From assembly GCA_015227615.1 (NCBI GenBank), contig JAALGZ010000005.1, positions 806,001 through 870,000 of the forward strand: a DNA stretch of 64,000 bases, in the 5' to 3' direction. Both the position numbers and the translations under genes were made by a program. Shown here one piece after another: positions 55,571 to 64,000 of the stretch. How positions within the stretch are numbered: position 1 is the first letter of the stretch; each line of letters starts with the position of its first letter. The stretch is from Labyrinthula sp. Ha (lineage: Eukaryota > Sar > Bigyra > Labyrinthulida > Labyrinthulaceae). The notes beneath the pieces are model-generated. The model had not been told where the DNA came from and ran no database searches. It was given only the letters and a program-made list of their open reading frames with translations.

Positions 55571-58160
55571 ATGAACGGAGCAACAAGTTTCATTCCAACT
55601 TCTACCGAGTTTATCACAGACGGCGGAGTTCGGATCACCCGATTAACAAAGCAAATTCATGAGGACAAATTATCCTCTGAAGTTTCAGATCTTTTGTTTT
55701 CTTTGAACAGGAACCTAGGTTGTTTCTTTGAAAGCGCCTATGAATACCCAGGAAGATATTCACGTTGGACAATGGGTTTTGACTGCCCTATATTAAAAAT
55801 TGAGTTTAAATGTAAGACAAGAGAGTTTTGTATATCATCAATTGGTTCAAAAGGTGAGAATTTATTCCCAGTCTTCTATAATATATTAAAAGGACTGGAG
55901 AGTGAGCAGATCATAGAGTCAAAAAGTATTGAAGTCATAAGAGATTCACAATCCAAAAATCGTATTTTTTTTTATCATTTAATTTATAGTGTTTTTACTA
56001 TCTAAGGTTGTGCCTTTGGATCCAACACGGAAGTTTTCTGAAGAGGAGAGATCGAAACAGCCGTCAGTATTTTCAGTAATTCGAAAAATAATAGACTATT
56101 TTTCACTTCGGCCAAAAGGGTGTTTCTTTTCTTCTCTTTTAGCTTAGGCCTGATACGAAGTCTGCAGATCCAAAACTTGGCTTCTATGGAGCTTTTGGAT
56201 ATGATTTAGCTTTTCAGTTCGACTCCATCAAGTTCAAGACTACGAGAGCAGATGATCAAAGGGATCTTGTTCTGTACTTGCCAGATAAAATTCTTATTAA
56301 AGATAAGGAAAATAACATTGGCTATTGGTTAAAGTATGTGTATAGTGTAGATGGTTTAGCTAGCTCGATGCCTAGTTCCTACGAGCAGAGAGAATTAAGT
56401 AAACCAACATACTCTCCAGAAACGTACGTTTCTAAAAAAGGAGACTATGCAAAAAAAGTTCACAGAGCAAAGGAAGAGTTTAAAGCTGGAAGACTTTTTG
56501 AAGCAGTTCTATCTCAAGTTTTTTCTCATAAAGTGGATATCAAGGAAGACACCGCATCTAATCTGTTTCAAACTTTGAAAACTACCAACCCCTCGCCATA
56601 TATGTTCTTAATCAACTTTGGAGAAGACGAATACCTAATTGGGACTTCACCTGAGATGTTTGTTCGTTTTAGCTGTATGTTTTTTTCTCTGATGAATCAT
56701 TCCTAGCTCCTGTTAAAGGGAAGCCTCGACTAATTGAAACCTGTCCAATTAGCGGTACAATCTCGCGTGGTAAGAATGCACTCGAAGATGCTGAGCAGAT
56801 AAGATCCATTTTGGTTAATAGAAAGGAAGAAAGTGAGTTAACTATGTGTACAGATGTCGATAGGAATGACAAGTCGAGGTATTTACAGCGTGTTTTTCAA
56901 TGCATAGAATTTGCAAGCCAGGAAGTGTAAAGGTTATTGGAAGAAGACAAATTGAGGGATATAGTCGCTTATTTCACACAGTAGATCATGTCATTGGGGA
57001 ACTTCGCGATGATATGGATGGGCTCGATGCCTTCCTTGTGCACATGTGGGCTGTTACAGTTACTGGAGCTCCAAAGTTGTGGGCCATGCAGTTTGTTGAA
57101 AATCAAGAAGATACTGCACGAAGATGGTATGCAGGGGCTGTGGGTGTGCTAGGTTTTGATGGATCAATTAACACTGGCATGACTTTAAGGACCATCCGTG
57201 TGAAAAAGTATCTCGACTCTAATGTAAACCTTGGATGTAATTTATTTTTTAGGGCAAGGCTCAAGGGGTTGCTGAAGTGAGAGCAGGAGCTACTCTACTA
57301 TTTGACAGTAATCCAGAAAGCGAAGAAGCTGAAACTGAGCTAAAAGCAAGTGCAATGATAGAAACAATTCTGTCTGGGATTAATAAGATAAGCAATGGAG
57401 AAAGCGCAAGGAAAAAACAAAAAGTTGAAGAGCTGCCAATGTTGCAGGGTATTTCCTTACTCAGAGTAATTTTTAGACATACGAAAGCAGACTACCGTGT
57501 TAGTTATAGATCACGAAGATAGTTTTGTGAACACTCTATCAAACTATTTCAAACAGTTGTCTGACTCTGAGCTGTACAAAGTTATTACAATGAGACACAG
57601 CTCGGTTGATGAAGAGGTCCTAAAAAATGTTCAACCCGACCTAGTTGTTTTATCCCCTGGACCTGGAACTCCTTCCGACTTTAAAATTAGTAATAAAATT
57701 GACTTGTGCAACAAACTAAGAATTCCAATGTTTGGAGTCTGCCTTGGACTTCAAGGAATTGTAGAGCATTTTGGTGGTAAACTGAAAATACTTAGCTATC
57801 CAATGCATGGAAAGAAAAGCTCAGTAAAGCAAGTGAAATCAAAAACAATTGGTATATCCGTGTCTTAATTAATTCTTAGGCGATACGATCTTAAATGGGG
57901 TGCCAGAGGAGTTTGGTGTTGGCCGGTATCACTCGATTTATGCGGCTGAGAGTAATGAAGAGTTTCCAAAAGATATTGCTGTGCTGGCGAGATCTGTTCC
58001 TGATTCTTCAGATGGGGCTAACGCAGCTGAGATAATTATGGCAGTGCAACATAAAAAATTACCAATTGCCGCTGTGCAGTTTCATCCGGAGAGCATCATG
58101 ACAAGCCCAGCAGTCGGTATGCAGATGATAAAAAATGCGGTAGAGAAGCTTAAATATTAA
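55571..58160 (+). CDS. Anthranilate synthase, TrpE-TrpG fusion of bacterial TrpE(G) type
   Basis: The enzyme makes anthranilate from chorismate and glutamine, the first step of tryptophan synthesis. Eight exons join to 795 residues; the seven introns are 55962-55989, 56120-56147, 56675-56706, 56879-56907, 57224-57252, 57449-57476 and 57852-57879 (28, 28, 32, 29, 29, 28, 28 nt), and every junction keeps frame. The N-terminal synthase part shows [54 protein letters not shown] and [13 protein letters not shown]. The C-terminal glutaminase has the nucleophile C666 (GVCLGLQG) with H771 and E773 (FHPES). This order (E then G) and wording match TrpE(G) fusions of alphaproteobacteria and cyanobacteria rather than plant separate subunits or the G-first ADC synthase. 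Transfer from bacteria is inferred. Confidence 0.93.
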
Positions 58161-58398
58161 CTTTTTATATCCAGGGGTTTAGTACCTTCTCGGAAGAAAG
58201 ATGAATCTGTGTAAGGGGAACTCATAGCCCCATTTATCTTCTCACAGTGAAGTATCGATTGTTTCAGACATACTAACCCGATATTCATTTCCGTCGCAAT
58301 ATAGAAAATCGGAAAACGATGTAAGAGGATAGAAAACTTCTTTTAAAGTATTTTCTTTTTTTAAATATAGCAGCCTGAATGTATTGTTCGCTTTATAG

Positions 58399-59355
58399 TT
58401 ACCTAAGATAGAAACTGGCCTCTGAGACTATAAAATCTCCCTTACTAAGATTGCTAATTCTGTACATTTTCTGTTTAAGCACAGATCCATAAGTAAAAAT
58501 AGATTCAGAACAACGTAATTCTGAATATGGTTCTAACTTCCTTGAAAACTCAAATAATAATTTACATGCGAATAATATTTCTGGAGTGGGTTCTGCTGAA
58601 AGTCCATGATACACCAAATCAACTCTTCTTTCAGCACTTGAAAGAAATTCACTCAAACAATGAACTACAGCTGCATTTTCTAGCTGGTTGCTGCTTGCAG
58701 AAAACTTTAATCTTGCTAAGCTTTGAAAGCATTTGGATTTATATAGAGTTCGAAGAATAAGAGGCATAGAAATACCTTGAGTTGAGTTTTGGCCAATAAC
58801 TAGTTCTGAAATAGAACATATTGGCTGCCTTGATAATCCTCTAAGTAAATAAAAGAGTGACTTGCTCTTTGAAATTTTCACTGTTTTCAAGTTAGAAGAG
58901 AGTTTAGATCCAACTTTCAAAAACTGCAATTTGCAAAAGTCCAAATTAATGTTTGTAATTAAAAGTTTTTCTAGTTCAGAAAGACAAACTAGTTTGTCTA
59001 TTAAGACACTTAAGTTGTGTTTTGGAGATTCTTGACGTTTTGAACTAACTTCTACGTATTTAATTTGAGGATTATTGTCGAAAATAATAGTCACCAAATG
59101 TCGAAACGTATCTTGATGATAAGGAAAATTCAAAATTTTTAATTTTGTAGGTGAGATCTTAATTGAGTACTTGGAAATAATACTTAGTTCTTTTTTTGTG
59201 AGTTTCTTTTGAATATCGACAATCTGTAAGCAGTCCAAGTGGGACAAGAAGGGTTCTTCGAACCCCTCATCCGTTTCTTCTTCGCCATTTTCTACACCGA
59301 ATGTGATTAGATTTTTGTTTTGCTCAACTAAAATCTTTAAATTGCCGTGCTCCAT
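58399..59355 (-). CDS. Leucine-rich, LRR-like hypothetical protein
   Basis: This 318-residue intronless ORF starts MEHGNLKILVEQNK and has an acidic stretch near residues 22-34. Recurrent patterns of the type LxxLxIxxxxLDFCxLxxLxVG and LKTVKISKSKSLFYLL suggest irregular leucine-rich repeats from about residue 70 to 230. No other domain is seen. LRR proteins act as binding scaffolds; the partner is unknown. It converges on the TrpE(G) gene with 238 bp between stops, a gap where I see nothing else. Confidence 0.65.
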   Translation of the reverse strand: MEHGNLKILVEQNKNLITFGVENGEEETDEGFEEPFLSHLDCLQIVDIQKKLTKKELSIISKYSIKISPTKLKILNFPYHQDTFRHLVTIIFDNNPQIKYVEVSSKRQESPKHNLSVLIDKLVCLSELEKLLITNINLDFCKLQFLKVGSKLSSNLKTVKISKSKSLFYLLRGLSRQPICSISELVIGQNSTQGISMPLILRTLYKSKCFQSLARLKFSASSNQLENAAVVHCLSEFLSSAERRVDLVYHGLSAEPTPEILFACKLLFEFSRKLEPYSELRCSESIFTYGSVLKQKMYRISNLSKGDFIVSEASFYLR

Positions 59356-62349
59356 TAGATAAAATATTTTCGTTGCAAAAGGTTAACTTCTCAGGTAAAG
59401 AAAATTTGACCCGAGTCCAATACTCTAGCAATATTTTGATACTAGGGTCTTATACTCTTATTTTTTTATAATAAAACATTAATTATCTTTGGTTTATTAG
59501 CTTTGATTAGTAACTGTTTTGTTTCCGGGACTTTTTGAATTCTTGTCAATTTTCTCTAGTTCTTTTTATACCAGCTTCTTTGCCCAACTTTGTGTGCACT
59601 GTGCAACTAAAATGAGTTCTGTGGTATTGTAACATTGTAATCTAATTAGTTGAATTCACGCTATGAAAACTTGTCCCTTTTTCCACATATAAAACACCTA
59701 TTTACATAGTTGATAACTCGTGTTTACAAGAAGAAAATACTCTAGTTAGGTTTTTCATTCTGATATTTTCTTTGCTTCCGTTTTTTGGATGGACATTTCA
59801 AACTGCTTTCAATCTATGAGAAAGTACGCAGTTAGACTCCACGGAACAAGAGGGGATGTAGTTCCAGCTTTAACGAGTAACAAATCAAATATGAATCTCA
59901 TTTTTTACTGGAAGCAAAATGTGGTAGCTTTTTCTCCATTCATAGGAGTGTTCCTTCGGATAATTTCTATCAGATATTATATTTCATGCCTAAATGTGGT
60001 GTCTTCTAATCTTAAAATTGCCAGTTGATATATGGGCATCGAGTTCGATAAATTTATATATGCTTATTAATTAATTGTATTAATTTTTCTTTTTAATAAG
60101 AGAACTTAAATTTTGATTCGTATCAAATAATTGTTGCTTTATTTTTTAAATATCATTTCATGGTTAATTACTAACCAGAATGGTTTGGGAAATATCAGAA
60201 TGAACCAATAAAAAAAGCAAAAAAAACATATTAGTACATTGTCAATTAATCCAAACTGAGGCTACTACTATATTATAGTACTCTTAATATTGCAGCTGTT
60301 TCCCATTAAACATCACTTAAGGGTGTATCTTTGCTGACTTAGTGCATAGAGCTATTTATATAAGTACTTTGAAACTGAGTTGTATATATCTACTATTTTA
60401 CAATTAATTAGTCAACTAAATATTTTTTTGACTCATATCTATTTTAATGACTCCATACAATCCAAAAATTGAAGTATTAAACATGAATTTTACTATTGTC
60501 TTTAACCACCTCTTTTACCTATAAAAAATTCCTGATGACAGTCAAAGGCCTCGAGCAAAAACTTCGGAGGAAGTAGAATATCCGATTGTCAGATGGATTT
60601 GAACTCTTTCTCTAGTTATTATACAGAGAAAGTGTGTTAAATGTATTTATATATTCAAATATTTGAACAACTCTAGAAAATATATCTAACTTCATTTGCG
60701 CTAAGAAAGGACCAAGTCTCCCTTTGTCGCCTAGAACTATAAAAACTTTATTGTACACAAAAACCGTTTAAGTAGAAAATATGTCGCTATAACCTCGAAA
60801 AATATAAACAATTCTAATAGCCACTATATACTGTATGTTTTTTAGATTTGTAACCAGCGGAATAAGTAAGACGCTCTCAAGGGCATGAAGGGTTTCTATC
60901 AGAGTCTTTACTATCAAGAAAACCTAACCAGGAGAAGTAAGTTTAAAACAGAATACACTCAGTCTTTCTGGTTACATTGAATATTAAACTATATTGGTCC
61001 ACCACATTAATTCAAAACTACTACGATGAAAAAACAGAAATCATTTGTTCTTGAGCTTGGAGTTTTCTTAGTTATAACTACCACATCCTAAGATTTTCCC
61101 AATGAAGTTTGAAACAACTTTGAGAGCAATATATTTATGTTGTCATCGACTTAAAAATGAAGATATTTCCAATATCTACCCCATAGGGTGAAAATTTTGC
61201 CAAATTATTCTAATGGATTCATAATGCTATGTATCCTGACTCCGAACAAGGCACGTGCAATCAAACATCTGCTGGACGAGATTTGAAAAGGGCAATGGTG
61301 CGCAACGAAGGAGGAAGTCAACGTACTAGATCTCTTGACTATATCCAAATCCTAAGAGGAAATGAAATCAAAACTGTTTAGAGAACGATACAATTCATAG
61401 AATGTGAAAGTATGAGTGTGACATCACAGTTTAGCACACAAGGATCATGTAGATAACATAACCATTTGAACTTTTTTCATTAATTTTTCAAAAAGCACTG
61501 AGAGCTTCAGCCAACTTTTGGATCTATACTCCTACAATCATAGGTAACGGTATCACTCGATACTATCATAAAGTTTCAACGGAGTTTTGAAGCTTTTGAA
61601 ATTGCTTAGAATCATACTGAGAATTTTCTGAGTTACTGTTAGACTTTTTTTATAATATCGTGTCTAAAACTCGAGGGTTTGGTCATATGACCATTTTCTT
61701 GTTGTCTCAATAGTTTGAGTTGTTACATGAATCCTAAGTTTTCCATTGCATGTTGAAATGTCCTGACATTGTACTATTATACCGTCATTGCATTTTCTAC
61801 TCTACGGGATTCGAAAAAATGTTCGTGCTTCTTTCTCCTTGCAATGGCTCAAACCTATCACATGAGCACATAAATTTTGTACTTGGAGTAATTATTTCAT
61901 GTATATGACGTCTTTGCTAATTTGCACCACGTGAACATCCGGCAAATAATATGGAATCACATAGAAATGTGATGGATAAAGATGTTCTATATAGTACTGA
62001 ATAAAAACATAGAAAAACGGAAGGTTCTCTGTCTACAGTGTTTATCCCTCTTGCAAATGATTTGAATAGATGGGGTATTTAGTTTGAGTAGTCTGAGTTC
62101 AGTAGTCTTGCTTAACTAGTTTGAATTAAATTTTTTAATTAGTTCGAGCGGCACAGCTTAGTTCTAAGACCAGTTCCTCGTCTGATAGAAGTATGTAACG
62201 ATTTTAGTGGTTTCCAGGTTAGAAGTTCAAATATACTTAGTCTAATAGCACTGTAACGTTACATTTACAATATTAGTACTTTGCTTGAATCAGCATAAGG
62301 TTAAAAAGTAAACCGGCAGGTACTAAGCAAAGTTCAAAAGTTAGGGTTC
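59356..62349. other. Gene-poor tract
   Basis: No gene is supported. A partial dispersed repeat lies at 60105-60235. An ORF at 59789-60028 has a GTRGDV string, discussed under rejected items. The rest is AT-rich without visible features. Confidence 0.5.
60105..60235 (+). repeat. AT-rich dispersed repeat, partial copy
   Basis: Contains AGAATGGTTTGGGAAATATC followed by AGAATGAACCAATAA, matching the core of copy B (reverse complement of 51275-51330), which reads GAATGGTTTAGGAAATAGC. Confidence 0.5.
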
Positions 62350-62481
62350 CTACAAAACGAGCTCTTCCCGCTCAGTTTTACGCTTCCATCTCTGCAGTTC
62401 TTCTTTGTTAAGCAACAAGGGCGAATAGAATGCGATAATGCTACCGAAGAACAGAACCCTGTGATTAAAATGATCTTCCAT
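62350..62481 (-). CDS. Possible small membrane protein, 43 residues
   Basis: A 43-codon minus-strand ORF reads MEDHFNHRVLFFGSIIAFYS followed by a charged tail rich in Lys/Arg/Glu (KEELQRWKRKTEREELV). One hydrophobic segment plus an amphipathic charged helix is typical of small respiratory-chain or import-complex subunits, but no family is recognised. It is divergent from SEC61 gamma, 349 bp away. The intervening 62482-62830 holds nothing else I can name. Confidence 0.4.
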   Translation of the reverse strand: MEDHFNHRVLFFGSIIAFYSPLLLNKEELQRWKRKTEREELVL

Positions 62482-62830
62482 TGGTTATTTTAGCTTCTTT
62501 CAAACATGTAGGCTTTAAGACTCTGTGCAACTAATAGTTGAATTCTTGAGGAAGATGAGCTACCTGGACTATGGGCCCGGTGGCCCAGTATACCATTTGG
62601 GGTATTATATCACATCGCAAGAACTCAAATATCATTTAAGGAGTATCAAAGTTAGAAAAAAAACTATCAATTTTTTATAATATCTATTGAATTTTGATAT
62701 TTTTTCCTTAAACGGCACTCCTAATCATAGAGAAGTATCATTATAAGAGTGCCAATTGGCGATTATAGTTTATCACGATGTTGCATTACTGATCACTGCA
62801 ACCATAAAGAGAAAACGAACAGAAAACAAA

Positions 62831-63077
62831 ATGTCTACCGCATTAAATGAAGCTCTAATCGAACCGCTTACGGAATTTGCGCGCCAAAGCTACCACCTTG
62901 TACAAAAATGTAACAAACCTGATCAGCGTGGTATATTTTTCTTTTCTCCTTTTCATACTTTTAGAGTTCAAACGTGTCGCTTTCGCTACTAGTGTGGGTT
63001 TTCTCATCATGGGCTTCACTGGTTTCTTTGTTAAACTGATCCACATCCCAATTAACAACATTATTGTTGGAAGTTAA
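62831..63077 (+). CDS. SEC61G: SEC61 gamma subunit (SSS1/SecE)
   Basis: This is the small tail-anchored subunit of the ER protein-translocation channel. Exon 1 is 62831-62930 and exon 2 is 62965-63077, giving 70 residues, the family norm. The intron 62931-62964 is 34 nt. Splicing yields [19 protein letters not shown], matching the conserved CxKPDRKEFxKIAxAT block, and the C-terminus [18 protein letters not shown] is nearly invariant in eukaryotes. An upstream in-frame ATG at 62756 would add residues that do not fit the family. It converges on CLN3, with 40 bp between stops. Confidence 0.97.
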
Positions 63078-63117
63078 ATACTATGTTTAAGGATTAACAA
63101 AAAGCGATATCCTGTCG

Positions 63118-64000
63118 TCAACTCTGATCGAACGAACTAAAATTATATCCACACGTGAACACTGGTTCCTTTCCTTCATCTAAGATCTTATTCCATCCAT
63201 AAAGACAACCCTGGAAAATTAAGCCCAGTACATCTGCAGTTATAATTCCAACAGTGTCTGCTACAGTTGCAGCAGCAATACTAAACTCCCGTAACGAAGG
63301 ATTGATTTCTTCATCAACTGAGATCAAGTTGAACGCATTAACATAGACAGCGCCTCCAATAAGTCCACTGCAGAAGCTTAAAAATGTTAGGATGAAGGGG
63401 TTGAAAAAAAAACCTTGAGACATAGTAGCACCAGTGAACAGAATGAGCAGAAAAACTTGTATCCATGGCAACAGAGTTATTGCCCGTAAGCTAAGGGGAA
63501 GAATTATAGCAGAGGATCTAGAAAAAAATACACCCAGCTGATAAAGGAAGTTTGATCGGAGATAAAACGAGTTCCTTGCTTCCATAGAATTTATTGGAAA
63601 TCCAATCGAAGCCCAAACTCCTGATTGTAGGGTATATTCTGCGGCATACACCAAAAATAAAGGAAACATATATTTCATGAGATAAAACGTGGCTGTTCTT
63701 TTTTCTGAGAAGGAAACCTGCTTTTCATTAATTGTCAGCGTCTTTTCTTCAAGAAACTGTTCTTCTTGATTTAGGCCGTTTAATATTGGTTTGATGAAAA
63801 AGAAAAACGTTGAGAAAAGAGAAAAAGGAATAATATTGGCTAAGATCAGACTTGTGGAAGGGGATAAATTGAGTGCTACTACAAAGAATAGAGTCCAGAT
63901 ATACCCAAAAGTTCCTGCGATTCCAGTTCCAGAAGAAAACCCAGTTAAGAGATAATTTTTCTTTGATCTCTCCGTGGAGGAAGTAAAAACAAGGGAGGAC
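63118..64000 (-). CDS. CLN3: CLN3/battenin-like lysosomal membrane protein (5' part outside window)
   Basis: The frame is open from the right window edge to a TGA at 63118-63120, so the N-terminal part is missing only because the window ends. The 293 visible residues contain NYLLTGFSSGTGIAGTFGY near the edge, YAAEYTLQSGVWASIGFP, FLYQLGVFFSRSS, and GLIGGAVYVNAFNLIS, all hallmark blocks of battenin. The family are lysosomal/vacuolar multi-pass proteins (yeast Btn1) involved in glycerophosphodiester export and pH balance. Six or so membrane segments are visible. No intron is evident in this part. Confidence 0.93.
   Translation of the reverse strand, partial: SSLVFTSSTERSKKNYLLTGFSSGTGIAGTFGYIWTLFFVVALNLSPSTSLILANIIPFSLFSTFFFFIKPILNGLNQEEQFLEEKTLTINEKQVSFSEKRTATFYLMKYMFPLFLVYAAEYTLQSGVWASIGFPINSMEARNSFYLRSNFLYQLGVFFSRSSAIILPLSLRAITLLPWIQVFLLILFTGATMSQGFFFNPFILTFLSFCSGLIGGAVYVNAFNLISVDEEINPSLREFSIAAATVADTVGIITADVLGLIFQGCLYGWNKILDEGKEPVFTCGYNFSSFDQS

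Noticed and set aside
59789-60028. HGTRGDVVPAL string resembling glycosyltransferase family 28
   Set aside because: Only about ten residues match and nothing around them supports the fold; likely chance or a very decayed fragment.
1-64000. CRISPR arrays, rRNA genes, spliceosomal snRNAs
   Set aside because: I looked for regular spaced repeats and for U2/U6/5S core strings and found none by eye.

Overview
The window is nuclear DNA from a unicellular eukaryote whose lineage I cannot place. The evidence is a set of clearly eukaryotic genes (HUS1, MED31, CDK8-like kinase, TFIIE-alpha, SEC61 gamma, CLN3, RGS receptor) interrupted by GT...AG introns. All three standard stop codons are used. Cilium-linked families (C-terminal half of meckelin/TMEM67, a MORN/EF-hand protein) suggest a flagellated cell. 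The DNA is AT-rich. The 13 introns I can reconstruct are only 28-34 nt long, and six are exactly 28 nt.

Layout. Genes sit in tight islands, with neighbours 1-250 bp apart and one convergent pair sharing bases. Gene-free tracts of 3-11 kb separate the islands and hold decayed transposon pieces and AT-rich fold-back repeats. 2208-9900: a young LTR retrotransposon of the Ty3/gypsy chromovirus type. 9963-14132: HUS1, MED31, a polyamine/amino-acid transporter, TFIIE-alpha. 23708-26045: PhoD-like phosphatase and CDK8-like kinase. 30794-34044: RNF121-like RING protein, meckelin C-terminal half, a basic unknown protein. 45580-50457: 7TM-RGS protein, a tiny membrane protein, MORN/EF-hand protein, ribonucleotide reductase R2. 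55571-59355: a TrpE-TrpG fusion anthranilate synthase and an LRR-like protein. 62831-64000: SEC61 gamma and CLN3 (cut by the window edge).

The most notable system is the retrotransposon. After the integrase it carries a GPY module, a chromodomain, a SANT/Myb-like segment and a complete MT-A70 family N6-adenine methyltransferase with an intact DPPW motif. Its LTRs differ at one base in 672 and it is flanked by a 5-bp duplication, so insertion was recent. The reverse transcriptase frame is broken by a +1 shift, so this copy is probably not autonomous as sequenced. Its right LTR ends 62 bp upstream of the HUS1 start codon and may now act as that gene's promoter.

The second notable point is the intron set: nearly fixed at 28-30 nt, including seven in a TrpE(G) fusion gene whose architecture is bacterial. 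This suggests that a transferred gene gained host-style mini-introns. Functionally, the window joins DNA-damage signalling (HUS1) and dNTP supply (R2), Mediator and basal transcription (MED31, CDK8, TFIIE-alpha), secretion and ER quality control (SEC61 gamma, RNF121), ciliary and signalling proteins (meckelin, MORN/EF-hand, RGS) and tryptophan synthesis. I see no operon logic beyond close packing.
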